Source: Lachnospiraceae bacterium
GTDB taxonomy: Bacteria > Bacillota_A > Clostridia > Lachnospirales > Lachnospiraceae
DNA: 26,670 bases
Direction: 5' to 3'
NCBI GenBank assembly: GCA_017652545.1
Contig: JAGCAV010000200.1
Span: forward strand, 1-26,670
In this document: in pieces, positions 1-7,783 of the stretch
How positions within the stretch are numbered: position 1 is the first letter of the stretch
Layout: every line of letters starts with the position of its first letter
Position numbers and translations under genes: made by a program
Notes under the pieces: generated by a model
Seen by the model: the letters and a program-made list of their open reading frames with translations, nothing else
The model's database searches: none
What the model was told of the DNA's origin: nothing

Positions 1-1
1 C

Positions 2-439
2 AACTACACGATGATGTGGGACGCGTGGGATTCTGTCATGCCGCGCCTGGAACTGTACGGGACGAAGGCGACCCTGACCATTGCGGAGGAGGACCCGAAT
101 GCGGGACCGAACCTGTTCGGCGGTGATACGCTTGTAAAAGACCAGGAGACATATCGCTGGAAGAACATGCCCCGCCTGGAAGGAGATGAGGAAATCCCCT
201 GGGATATTGCACAGGTGAAGCACCCGTTTGGCGCGACAAGCTATGTGACGAATAACCGGGGGATCGGGCTGGTGGATATGGCCCGGGCCATACAGGAAAG
301 GCGCAAAGGACGCGCAGACGGCGCCATGGCACTGCATGCGCTTGAGGTCGGGGAGGCGATCCTTGTATCCGCAAGGGAACATCGGTATATCCGGATCACA
401 TCCACTTTTGAGAGGCCGGAGCCGATGCCGCAGATCTGA
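2..439 (+). CDS. Gfo/Idh/MocA-family oxidoreductase, C-terminal part (5' end outside window)
   Basis: The frame is open from base 2 and ends at TGA 437-439, giving the last 145 residues or so. The segment 'PRLELYGTKATLTI' resembles the C-terminal beta-sheet domain of Gfo/Idh/MocA dehydrogenases, where a 'G.kG.l.i' strand precedes a pendant sugar-site region. The end ('ALHALEVGEAILVSAREHRYI') resembles the usual last helix of these enzymes. The Rossmann half and the EKP motif lie upstream of the window, so cofactor and substrate cannot be read. It belongs to a different subfamily from the three complete oxidoreductases here, which lack the aspartate-rich insert. It converges on the URO-D gene ending at 546. 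Confidence 0.75.
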   Translation, partial: NYTMMWDAWDSVMPRLELYGTKATLTIAEEDPNAGPNLFGGDTLVKDQETYRWKNMPRLEGDEEIPWDIAQVKHPFGATSYVTNNRGIGLVDMARAIQERRKGRADGAMALHALEVGEAILVSAREHRYIRITSTFERPEPMPQI

Positions 440-478
440 AAAGATACACAGAATGATGATCCAGTCAATCAGAAAAGT

Positions 479-510
479 GGCCTGCGGCAAACTGCCGCAG
501 GCCTTTTTTT
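479..510. terminator. Rho-independent terminator shared by convergent genes
   Basis: A perfect 11-bp stem (479-489 with 493-503, loop AAC) is followed by seven T on the plus strand. On the minus strand the stem is followed by ACTTTTC, a weaker U tract, so it may also serve the leftward gene ending at 546. Confidence 0.92.
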
Positions 511-545
511 CAGAACTTTTGAAGTTACAGAAAGGAGCGGCGTGA

Positions 546-1643
546 TCAGTCACCCCGCACATGACGGATGGCACGTACCAGCGCATCCACGTTGGCAGGT
601 GAAACATTGTCCATGATCTCCTGGGCAGGGCCGGCGATATAACCACCGCCCTTTCCGAGAATGTCGATGGTTCTGAGGGTGCCCTCATAGACCTCTTCAG
701 GGGTACCGAAGGCAAGCAGTTTCTGGGTGTCCACACCGCCGTAGAAGATCAGGTCCTTTCCGTATTCACGCTTCAGGAACTCCTGATCCATGACCGGCTG
801 AACAGGTTCGAGCACATCCAGACCGATATCGATCAGGTGCGGGATGAAGGCGGAGATCTTTCCGCAGCTGTGCATCTGCACCGGGATGCCCGCGCTGTGG
901 TAGACATCAAACAGTTCCCTGAGCCTGGGCTTCAGGTAGGTGACGAACACATCTTCAGAGAAGAAGGTGGAAGTCTGTGTCCCGAGGTCATCCCCGTGAT
1001 GCCCCAGCTTGAATCCCCGTTTGACGGTTTCCTTCGCGATCTCGATCTTATAATTCGTCACGATTCTGAAAAGACGGTCGATGATCTCCGGTTCCTCCAT
1101 GAGTGTGATCATGAAGTTTTCAAGCCCCATCATGTCATAGGTCTTCTCCCAGATCCCATTGTAGCCGGACAGGACGCAAAGGACTTTGCCTTCGGAGTTC
1201 TTCAGATCCTCCTGGGCATATCTGAACTGCAGGTCCATGTCATCCAGGGCAGGCGCCCTGAAGTTTTCCAGCACTTCCGGATCATCCGCCACCTCAGCCA
1301 GGGGATGTCCGTAATTGAAGTAGCTGGTTGCGTGGGGATCGTACTCCATGCCCCAGGGATCCACATAATGGCCGTTGGGAAGCTCATGAGCCCTGCCGGA
1401 GGACAGGGCAAGCTGTACCTTCTCCGTGTCATCCATACCGTTGCCGCAGGCATCGTCCGTGGTGTATGTGAAGCGATAGTGGTTTCCAAGATACTCATCG
1501 TATTCCGCTTCATCGGTGATGCCCAGGTAGGCAGCACATTCCATCTTTTTTCTCAGATTTGCGAAATTAACGACGCTCGGAAGATAGTTTGTGTTTTTGC
1601 GCCTGATCACGTCAAGCACAAGCTGTTCTCTGTTTTTTGCCAT
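546..1643 (-). CDS. URO-D superfamily protein (MtaA/methyltransferase-like), copy 1
   Basis: This 365-residue protein has the uroporphyrinogen decarboxylase TIM-barrel fold. The superfamily holds heme-pathway HemE and the cobamide-dependent methyltransferases MtaA/MtbA. Seen here: 'GDDLGTQ' at about 217-223, H258-x-C260 in 'MHSCG' where MtaA/MtbA bind zinc, and 'FYGGVDTQKLLAFGTPEEV' near the C-terminus. The third zinc cysteine of MtaA is not obvious: that region reads 'GPAQEIMDNVSP'. HemE is unlikely because no heme genes are near and the protein is divergent. I chose ATG 1643 because AAGGAGGA lies 10 bases upstream; the frame continues upstream to a GTG without a better site. A methyl-transfer role is inferred from family; the substrate is unknown. 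Confidence 0.8.
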   Translation of the reverse strand: MAKNREQLVLDVIRRKNTNYLPSVVNFANLRKKMECAAYLGITDEAEYDEYLGNHYRFTYTTDDACGNGMDDTEKVQLALSSGRAHELPNGHYVDPWGMEYDPHATSYFNYGHPLAEVADDPEVLENFRAPALDDMDLQFRYAQEDLKNSEGKVLCVLSGYNGIWEKTYDMMGLENFMITLMEEPEIIDRLFRIVTNYKIEIAKETVKRGFKLGHHGDDLGTQTSTFFSEDVFVTYLKPRLRELFDVYHSAGIPVQMHSCGKISAFIPHLIDIGLDVLEPVQPVMDQEFLKREYGKDLIFYGGVDTQKLLAFGTPEEVYEGTLRTIDILGKGGGYIAGPAQEIMDNVSPANVDALVRAIRHVRGD

Positions 1644-1780
1644 GGGTGAAACATCCTCCTTCTCTAATCCCTGGAACGTCCTGTCTGCGAACAGGTTTCC
1701 GCTCAACGAAACAGAGGCATTCTTCGGCTGACCGGGCGGCTGGCACAGTCCGGACGGCACATGTTGAAGACCTCAATACC

Positions 1781-1809
1781 ATCATACAGAAAAAACGCGA
1801 TAATTGCAA
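1781..1809 (-). promoter_or_regulatory. Sigma-A-type promoter for URO-D copy 1
   Basis: On the minus strand, TTGCAA (1809-1804), a 17-base spacer and TATGAT (1786-1781) lie in the 177-base gap between the two URO-D genes. The -35 box sits inside the palindrome ATTGCAAT. This suggests the two genes are not simply one operon. Confidence 0.55.
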
Positions 1810-1820
1810 TAACGCAGGCA

Positions 1821-3155
1821 TCAGCCGTACCTTCTGTCGATTTCTTCCCGCATGATCCGTGTCCATCGGATCAGATGATCCGGATTCCCTCCGATCGTGT
1901 GATTGTCCTTCATGATAAATTCGCATATTCCGCCATAGGTCTCCTCGACCGCCCGGCGGCAGTCACGGCGTACCACATCCTCATTCATGTCCGGCATCGC
2001 CAGCGGCGTCGGCTTCAGCTTGACGCTGGCCACATAGTTCGTCCCCAGCAGCTCCGGGACTGTGTCGAACTTCGCCCACGGCGACACGGAAACATGCCGC
2101 AGATTCGGAATTTCCTTCACGTATTTCCAGCGCGGATCATACGGTTCACAGCACCCGTAGTGTACCAGTCCGAACCGTGATGCCAGTCTCTTGAAATGCG
2201 GAAGGATCAATTCGCCAAAGTGATCCGGATTGACGGAAACCGTTTCCTGGGCCTGCATCATTCCCCACATATCCCGGGTGCGCACCTTTCCCCCAAAGTC
2301 AGAAGCCGGAAGGTCTGTCGTGAAACCCTGACCGCCGGTGCCAAGGTATGTTTCATCATTATTCAGTGACAGAAGTCCCTGCTCTTCAAGCCAGTCAAAG
2401 CGCTTCATGACACCGTCTGTAATAAACGTCATCATGGTGGTCACCCACTCCGGCTCAGCCACGAAATCACACATGAAGTCTTCCATACCCCGAAGTTCCA
2501 CAAAACGATCCAGGAACGAATCGTCCCACTGCCATTTCATATTCAGGCGGCAGTTAAGAATGCCGCCGAAGACTTTGTTCGCATAGTCCAGCAGTTCATG
2601 ACTCTTGTCCCAGTCGACGGAAAGCCGGGGGAAGGAGAGTTTCTGAAAGTCCTCCTCATAGTCTTCAATGGCAGCAGAGATATGATAGGCGCCGCCCTTC
2701 ACGGACGAGTGCTCGATCTTCGGCCGGATCCCGAAGTCGTTGCCTGTCCAGAAGTAAGGGACATTGAAGTTTCTTGTGATCACCCGGTCATCCTGTATCA
2801 TCTCTGCTGAAAAGATGTCTTTCCGGAGCATATTCTCCCAGGTCCTGGCAAGCTGGTTCCTGCAGCGGATGACATCATTGGTCATGACCTCATTCCATCC
2901 GTTCTCCGGATCAACAAATATGACCGGCGTGTTATCCTTCAGGTCATGAAGCGCGGTCCAGCGTCCGGCTTTCTCTTTCATGGCATCGGTATCGGCGATG
3001 CGGGCGACATGTTCAGCCAGTGATCTGAGAAGCGAGATCTCTTCGTCCGTGAAGTCCAGGGTATAATTCATTTCAGATACAGGCGGATGCCTGTACAGGT
3101 ATTGCTCTCTGAAAAGCTCGATTCCCTTAAGGGACTGTTCTGTCTCAAAAGCCAT
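1821..3155 (-). CDS. URO-D superfamily protein, divergent copy 2
   Basis: This 444-residue protein aligns only distantly with the URO-D fold and is longer than copies 1 and 3. The C-terminal half carries 'LVHYGCCEPYDPRW' (H332, C335, C336) followed by 'IPNLRHVSVSPWAKFD' and 'KDNHTIGGNP'. These sit where MtaA-type enzymes have their H-x-C and final metal ligand. The N-terminal third (about 1-170) resembles nothing I recognise and is rich in aromatic and acidic residues. Start ATG 3155 follows AAGGAGGT at good spacing; an upstream extension has no such site. It is the first gene left of a divergent region shared with an AraC gene. The activity is unknown; a corrinoid- or zinc-linked methyl transfer is possible by family. 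Confidence 0.7.
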   Translation of the reverse strand: MAFETEQSLKGIELFREQYLYRHPPVSEMNYTLDFTDEEISLLRSLAEHVARIADTDAMKEKAGRWTALHDLKDNTPVIFVDPENGWNEVMTNDVIRCRNQLARTWENMLRKDIFSAEMIQDDRVITRNFNVPYFWTGNDFGIRPKIEHSSVKGGAYHISAAIEDYEEDFQKLSFPRLSVDWDKSHELLDYANKVFGGILNCRLNMKWQWDDSFLDRFVELRGMEDFMCDFVAEPEWVTTMMTFITDGVMKRFDWLEEQGLLSLNNDETYLGTGGQGFTTDLPASDFGGKVRTRDMWGMMQAQETVSVNPDHFGELILPHFKRLASRFGLVHYGCCEPYDPRWKYVKEIPNLRHVSVSPWAKFDTVPELLGTNYVASVKLKPTPLAMPDMNEDVVRRDCRRAVEETYGGICEFIMKDNHTIGGNPDHLIRWTRIMREEIDRRYG

Positions 3156-3198
3156 GGGTGTACCTCCTTGATAAAATTGTACCCGCAAATACGATTTA

Positions 3199-3227
3199 AT
3201 GATACTATTATGCGACATTATCAGCAA
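3199..3227 (-). promoter_or_regulatory. Promoter for URO-D copy 2
   Basis: Minus-strand TTGCTG (3227-3222), 17 bases, TATCAT (3204-3199). It lies 44 bases upstream of ATG 3155. Confidence 0.5.
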
Positions 3228-3263
3228 GCAGAATCTTACACGGGAGCACAAAGAGAATATTTT

Positions 3264-3453
3264 AGGTCACAAACATGAATTCACCGGGTCTGAACAGCAT
3301 AGTATAATATTGGCAAACATATACAGAAAAACGGTATTACAGGAACGGAACAAAGGAAAATTGACTGTATTGTTTGCCGATTTCGGGACATAACTGATGT
3401 CATCATCATCGGGCATATGACTGTCTGTGAAGTGAAAACAGGTCACAAAAATG
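3264..3453 (+). repeat. Two 14-bp direct repeats AGGTCACAAAnATG in the divergent region
   Basis: The copies at 3264-3277 and 3440-3453 match at 13 of 14 positions (C or A at the variable base). They lie on the same strand 176 bp apart in the 359-base gap between URO-D copy 2 and the AraC gene. One is just upstream of the rightward promoter and one is near the AraC start. This arrangement fits operator sites for the adjacent AraC regulator, an inference. The rest of the gap holds the two promoters and no convincing gene. Confidence 0.5.
3280..3308 (+). promoter_or_regulatory. Promoter for AraC-oxidoreductase-IolE-like operon
   Basis: TTCACC (3280-3285), 17 bases, perfect TATAAT (3303-3308). 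The weak -35 box suits an activator-dependent promoter. The implied leader is about 200 bases. Confidence 0.45.
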
Positions 3454-3514
3454 CATGTGCCCGGATGAAGAGGGCGGTCCGGATCCCGGATCAGAAAAGC
3501 AGAGGTGATCAGAC

Positions 3515-4366
3515 ATGCAAAAAAACAAGGAAGAAACGATTCTGATCAACAGGGAAACCGGCATTCTTCAGAAAAGCGGCAGAGGGTTTCACAGTGCCAA
3601 CGAATTTGCCCGGAAACATCTGATCCATGCGGCCTGGAGCGGGAGATACCTTTGTGACCGGAGCTATCAGGTAAAACGGGAATACCTCGACTATTTTTCC
3701 CTGATCTATGTGATCAGCGGGAAGATGGCTTTTGCTTATGAGGACCGGACAGTAACCGTTTCGGAAAACGAAGCAATCCTGCTTGATTTTCGCAGACCTC
3801 ATCAGTATGGGTCTCTGACTGACCGTGTTGAGAAGTGGGAGCTGATCTTTGAAGGAGATATTTCCGAGGCGTATTATGACCTGATTGCCGGGAACTGGGG
3901 AAATACCTTCAGGGTTCAGGGACGTGTAAAGAGCGTGCTGGAACGAATGATGAAGGAACTGGAGGAACCGCTTCCGGATGATTATGAAATTTCTTTGCTG
4001 TTTCATTCCCTTTTTACCTGGATGATCAGGGATCATCAGCTGACGCTTTCCGGACCGATCAGGAAGGCGCTGGACTTCATGAACGATCATGTCTCGGAAC
4101 GGCTGAAAATCAATGACGTTGCGGATTTTGCAGGCCTGAGCAGAAGCTATTTCTCACGGCTGTTCTGCAGGGAAACCGGACAGACGCCGTATGATTACAT
4201 GATGGAAGCCCGCATCAACAGAGCCAAACAGCTGCTTGCCCTTGACAGGCTTCCGGTTGCGGATGTCGCAGAGCAGTGCGGATTTACGGACACTTCTCAT
4301 TTTATCAGGGTCTTCAGGGAAAGAACCGGCCAGACGCCGGCTTCCTTCCGGAACTTTTTTACATGA
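3515..4366 (+). CDS. AraC-family transcriptional regulator (copy 1)
   Basis: This 283-residue protein has an N-terminal cupin-like sensing domain (about 40-150, with 'VISGKMAFAYEDRTVTVSENEAILLDFRRPHQYG') and a C-terminal AraC DNA-binding domain (about 185-283). The latter shows both helix-turn-helix units: 'INDVADFAGLSRSYFSRLF' and 'VADVAEQCGFTDTSHFIRVF', then the family's 'F+...G.TP..FR' ending. Start ATG 3515 follows AGGTGAT. The oxidoreductase gene begins 39 bases after its stop, so it is likely the first gene of that operon and its local activator, responding to the operon's substrate or a product. Confidence 0.92.
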   Translation: MQKNKEETILINRETGILQKSGRGFHSANEFARKHLIHAAWSGRYLCDRSYQVKREYLDYFSLIYVISGKMAFAYEDRTVTVSENEAILLDFRRPHQYGSLTDRVEKWELIFEGDISEAYYDLIAGNWGNTFRVQGRVKSVLERMMKELEEPLPDDYEISLLFHSLFTWMIRDHQLTLSGPIRKALDFMNDHVSERLKINDVADFAGLSRSYFSRLFCRETGQTPYDYMMEARINRAKQLLALDRLPVADVAEQCGFTDTSHFIRVFRERTGQTPASFRNFFT

Positions 4367-4405
4367 CCTGCACTAATTCACAGAACAGAAGGAGGACAGA
4401 ATACG

Positions 4406-5587
4406 ATGATTAACGGTGCAAAGGTGATTGACCATTCCATCCGCTGGGGTATGGTAGGCGGCGGCAGGGGGAGCCAGATCGGATATATCCATCGATCTTC
4501 CGCAACACGTGACAACAATTTCAAACTGATGGCAGGCGCTTTCGACATTGATCCCGGGAGAGGGATGGCATTCGGCGATGAGCTGGGTCTTTCACCCGAT
4601 CGCTGTTATCCGGATTATCAGACCATGTTTGCCGAAGAAGCAAAGCGGGAGGATGGGATAGAAGCTGTTTCGATCGCGACGCCGAACGGCACGCATTACA
4701 CCATCTGCAAGGCTGCGCTGGAAGCCGGTCTGCATGTTGTGTGTGAGAAGCCGCTGTGTTTTACCACAAAGGAGGCGGAGGAGCTGGTTGCCCTTGCGAC
4801 ACAGCGCCACAGGATCGTCGGCATGACTTATGGCTATTCCGGACACCAGATGATCCAGCAGGCGCGCCAGATGATCAGACATGGAGATCTCGGGCAGATC
4901 AGGATCATCAATATGAGCTTTGCTTTCGGTGCATACAATGTTAAACTGGAGGAGACGAACCAGGCTGCAAAGTGGCGTTTTGACCCGGCTAAGGCAGGAA
5001 TATCATTCGCCATGGCGGATGTCGGCACACATCCCTTCTACCTCATTGAGGCGATGATTCCCGATATGGAGATCAGGAATCTGATGTGCACAAGGCAGTC
5101 TTTTGTGGAGGGAAGACAGCTGGAGGACAACGCGTTCACGGTCATGAACCTGAAAGGCACCGAGCATGTTCAGGAGGGGGCCCAGGTTTACTGCTGGTCA
5201 AGCTCCATCAACTGCGGTGCCAGACACGGTCACAAAATCCGTGTGGTCGGTTCAAAAGCCTCCATCGAGTGGGATGACGAACATCCCAACCAGATGAGTT
5301 ACGAGATCGAGGGGGAGCCGGTTCGCACACTGGAAAGAGGCGCAGGCTATCTGTATCCGGAAGCGCGTGTGGAAGACCGTCTTCTGGGAGGACATGCGGA
5401 AGGCCTGTTCGAGGCATGGAGCAATCTGTACCGGCGGTTTGCGGTTGCCATGGCTGCTGCGGAGAATGCTAAGGCCGAATATGGCGATTTCTGGTATCCC
5501 GATGTTCATGCAGGCGCACAGGGTATGAAATGGCTTGAAAAGTGTGTCGAGTCTGCGGATAAAGGCAGTATCTGGGTGGACTTTTAA
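4406..5587 (+). CDS. Gfo/Idh/MocA-family NAD(P)-dependent dehydrogenase, 393 aa
   Basis: The N-terminal Rossmann domain has 'GMVGGGRGSQIG' at about 15-26. K115 in 'CEKPL' and D205/H209 in 'ADVGTHP' match the catalytic lysine, aspartate and histidine of this superfamily. The long form, with 'AGAFD.DP.RG..FG..LGL..DR.Y.DY', is the one that also holds levoglucosan dehydrogenase and other enzymes oxidising a ring hydroxyl of sugars and cyclitols. Start ATG 4406 follows GGAGGA. It sits between an AraC gene and an IolE-like gene with gaps of about 40 bases, so oxidation to a keto-sugar or keto-cyclitol followed by TIM-barrel isomerisation or elimination is likely. The exact substrate is not readable. 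The other 393-residue oxidoreductase here (15494-16675) is its paralog. Confidence 0.88.
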   Translation: MINGAKVIDHSIRWGMVGGGRGSQIGYIHRSSATRDNNFKLMAGAFDIDPGRGMAFGDELGLSPDRCYPDYQTMFAEEAKREDGIEAVSIATPNGTHYTICKAALEAGLHVVCEKPLCFTTKEAEELVALATQRHRIVGMTYGYSGHQMIQQARQMIRHGDLGQIRIINMSFAFGAYNVKLEETNQAAKWRFDPAKAGISFAMADVGTHPFYLIEAMIPDMEIRNLMCTRQSFVEGRQLEDNAFTVMNLKGTEHVQEGAQVYCWSSSINCGARHGHKIRVVGSKASIEWDDEHPNQMSYEIEGEPVRTLERGAGYLYPEARVEDRLLGGHAEGLFEAWSNLYRRFAVAMAAAENAKAEYGDFWYPDVHAGAQGMKWLEKCVESADKGSIWVDF

Positions 5588-5627
5588 ACAGTGCCGCTGC
5601 AGGATAACAGGAAGGAGGATGAAGAGA

Positions 5628-6560
5628 ATGCCTATGCATATTTGCGGTGCTCCGGCCAGCTGGGGCGTGGATGACCCGAAAAATCCATATCTGCCGCCCT
5701 GGAGAAAGGTGCTGCAGGAAGCGCACCAGGCCGGTTACCGTGCCATTGAACTGGGACCCTACGGCTATCTGCCGATCGATGCCGAAGTGGTGGCGGCGGA
5801 GCTTAAGAAGAATGATCTGGCGATCATTGCCGGCACGATCTTCCACGATCTGGTGGATCCGGCAAATCAGCCGTCTGTACTGGAAGCGGTGGACAATATC
5901 TGCCGTCTGATCACGGATGAGAGGCTTCCGAAGCTGCCGGTGCTGGAAGGGCAGCGGTATCCGACTCCCTATATGACGGTGATGGACTGGGGACATGACG
6001 AGCGCGATTACAACGCCGGTCATCCGGACCGGGCACCCCGGATGAATGATGCCGAGTGGAAACAGTTTATCGGCCATGTCCGCGCCGTCTGTGAACGGGC
6101 AAACAGCTGGGGCGTACGGCCGCTGATCCATCCCCATTCGGGTACCTATATCGAGTATGCGGATGAGATTGAACGGTTTGTGCAGGATATTCCGAAAGAA
6201 ACGGCCGGACTGGTGCTCGATACCGGACATCTGTATTACGGCGGAATGGATCCGGTCACTTTTCTGAAGAAATATGCCGACAGGATGGATTACGTCCATT
6301 TCAAGGATGTGAACCAGGAGGTCTATGAAGCTGTACTGAACAAACACATCCGTTTCTTTGACGGCTGCGGTGAAGGGACCATGTGCCCTGTGGGCACCGG
6401 AGCGCTTGATTATCCGGCCATCAAAAAAGCGCTGGAGGAGATCGGGTACAGCGGTTATATCACCATAGAGCAGGAACGGGATCCGCGCAATCAGGAGACA
6501 TCCCTGCGGGATGTGAAGGCCAGCGTCGATTATCTGAAGAGCGTCGGATACCGGATCTGA
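5628..6560 (+). CDS. IolE-like (inosose dehydratase-like) TIM-barrel protein
   Basis: This 310-residue protein belongs to the sugar phosphate isomerase/epimerase superfamily. It begins 'CGAPASWGVDDP', a variant of the IolE-type 'API.W.nDD' start. Putative metal-site residues lie in 'HPHSGT' (168-170), 'LVLDTGH' (D198), 'DYVHFKDV' (H224) and 'ITIEQERDP' (E281). The tail 'HFKDVNQEVYEAV...G..CPVGTGALDYPAI' matches the IolE family pattern. IolE removes water from 2-keto-myo-inositol, so this enzyme may dehydrate or rearrange the keto product of the gene before it. I chose ATG 5628 (nine bases after AGGAGG) over ATG 5619, which abuts the ribosome site. An IolE-like lyase on a 3-keto-sugar is the main alternative. 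Confidence 0.72.
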   Translation: MPMHICGAPASWGVDDPKNPYLPPWRKVLQEAHQAGYRAIELGPYGYLPIDAEVVAAELKKNDLAIIAGTIFHDLVDPANQPSVLEAVDNICRLITDERLPKLPVLEGQRYPTPYMTVMDWGHDERDYNAGHPDRAPRMNDAEWKQFIGHVRAVCERANSWGVRPLIHPHSGTYIEYADEIERFVQDIPKETAGLVLDTGHLYYGGMDPVTFLKKYADRMDYVHFKDVNQEVYEAVLNKHIRFFDGCGEGTMCPVGTGALDYPAIKKALEEIGYSGYITIEQERDPRNQETSLRDVKASVDYLKSVGYRI

Positions 6561-6568
6561 GCAACAGA

Positions 6569-6595
6569 AGAGAACAGGCATTAGAGAACAGGCAT
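6569..6595 (+). repeat. 13-bp tandem direct repeat
   Basis: AGAGAACAGGCAT occurs at 6569-6581 and again at 6583-6595, one base apart, between the IolE-like stop and the shared terminator. It looks like a small slippage duplication with no evident role. Confidence 0.75.
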
Positions 6596-6625
6596 AAAAC
6601 GAGCCGGGGAACGGATCCCCGGCTC
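6594..6625. terminator. Bidirectional terminator between convergent operons
   Basis: A perfect 10-bp stem (6601-6610 with 6616-6625, loop ACGGA). On the minus strand it is followed at once by GTTTTATG, serving the leftward ABC-iolI-iolN-iolM operon. On the plus strand a T-rich run begins about 13 bases later. Confidence 0.8.
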
Positions 6626-6660
6626 ACGTTGTCTGTGTTCTTTTTTCTTTTATTCCGGCA

Positions 6661-7731
6661 TCATTCCGGGAAAGTCAGCATGACCTTCTTTGCGACTTCC
6701 TTGTTCTGTGCCATCTCCATGGCCTCGGCCAGCTGCTCGAACGGATAGTAGTGGGAGACCAGTGCCTTGAAATCATAGGTGTCCTTGATCTTGGACATGA
6801 AACGGATGGTCCTCGGGAACCAGTTGGTTGTTCCGCCTGAGCCTGCAATGTGCAGGGTCTTCCAGATCGTCTTGCCGATCTCAACCGGGACCTTGCGGCC
6901 GATGGAGTGTCCGATACAGCCGACGCGGGCGGAATGGCCTGCGATATCAAAGAGAGAAGCAATGCCGATGTCGTTGCCGGAGCACTCGATCACGACGGAA
7001 GCGCCTCTGCCCTTTGTCAGAGCCTTGATCTGTTCTTCCACGTCGCCGGCAGTCGGATCGACCACGTAGTCGGCACCGTAGTTCAGTGCGTTCTCACGGC
7101 GTGCTTCAACCGGATCGATCACGATGACGGTAGCGCCGGAGGTCTTGCAGACCATAGCAGCGGAGCAGCCGATCGGGCCGCCGCCGATGATGACACAGTC
7201 ATCGGAAGCATCGGGATCACACTTGTTGCCCCATACGCCCCAGTAACCGACGTTGAAGTTCTCGACAAAGATGCCGATCTCATCATACCAGTCATCCGGG
7301 ATCACATGAGTATAGGCTTCCTCAAGGATCATGTATTCGCCGAAGCCTCCGGGAGAGTCCGGACGGAAACCGACTTCACGCATGTTCAGGCATGCGGAAG
7401 ACATCTTGCCGTCCTTGCAGTTCGCGCACTGATGGCACGGAAGGACGCAGTCGCCGACGACCTTGTCACCAACCTTGACGGAGCTGCATTCACTGCCGAT
7501 CTCTACAGCGGTTCCTACCCACTCGTGACCCGGGGTATAGGGAGCGATGTCATAGCGGCCTTCGGCGGACTTGCCTTCAAAGCACTCAACGTCAGACTGG
7601 CAGATACCACAGGCGCGGAGCTTGATCAGAACCTGGTTGGGTTTCAGAGGCGGAAGCTCGATCTCTTCAATACGAAGATCAAAAGGACCATGCATAAAGG
7701 CAGCTTTACATTTGGTGGGGCGGTTTTCCAT
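6661..7731 (-). CDS. iolM: Zinc-dependent medium-chain dehydrogenase, IolM-like (scyllo-inosose 3-dehydrogenase)
   Basis: This 356-residue protein has every medium-chain dehydrogenase landmark. Catalytic zinc residues are C44 ('CGICQSD'), H69/E70 ('TPGHE') and E157 ('FVENFNVG'). A structural zinc lobe has C99, C102, C105 and C114, with the last spacing one longer than usual. The NAD site is 'GGGPIG' (183-188), with D206 ending the second strand, which favours NAD over NADP. In Thermotoga maritima a dehydrogenase of this class (IolM) oxidises 2-keto-myo-inositol to a diketo-inositol for IolN to open. The IolN-like gene lies 52 bases upstream and a transporter of the matching type heads the operon, so I assign this role by family plus context. 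Start ATG 7731 follows AAAGGA. Another polyol dehydrogenase is possible. Confidence 0.68.
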   Translation of the reverse strand: MENRPTKCKAAFMHGPFDLRIEEIELPPLKPNQVLIKLRACGICQSDVECFEGKSAEGRYDIAPYTPGHEWVGTAVEIGSECSSVKVGDKVVGDCVLPCHQCANCKDGKMSSACLNMREVGFRPDSPGGFGEYMILEEAYTHVIPDDWYDEIGIFVENFNVGYWGVWGNKCDPDASDDCVIIGGGPIGCSAAMVCKTSGATVIVIDPVEARRENALNYGADYVVDPTAGDVEEQIKALTKGRGASVVIECSGNDIGIASLFDIAGHSARVGCIGHSIGRKVPVEIGKTIWKTLHIAGSGGTTNWFPRTIRFMSKIKDTYDFKALVSHYYPFEQLAEAMEMAQNKEVAKKVMLTFPE

Positions 7732-7783
7732 AGTTTTTTCCTTTCTGTGTGTTTTTATCTGTTTGACTGTTTTTGAATGCGGA

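Noticed and set aside
546..1643. Heme-pathway uroporphyrinogen decarboxylase (HemE)
   Set aside because: The sequence carries the H-x-C of the methyltransferase branch, three divergent copies occur among sugar genes, and no heme genes are near.
1703..1762. 19-codon minus-strand ORF between the URO-D genes (MCRPDCASRP...)
   Set aside because: Two cysteines are suggestive, but only a weak GAGG lies upstream and there is no evidence of conservation; it lies in the leader after the URO-D copy 1 promoter.
4406..6560. Complete C-glycoside (Dgp/Dfg) or levoglucosan (Lgd) degradation cluster
   Set aside because: The oxidoreductase and TIM-barrel pattern fits, but the small partner subunit of roughly 140 residues used by those lyases is not found in the window.
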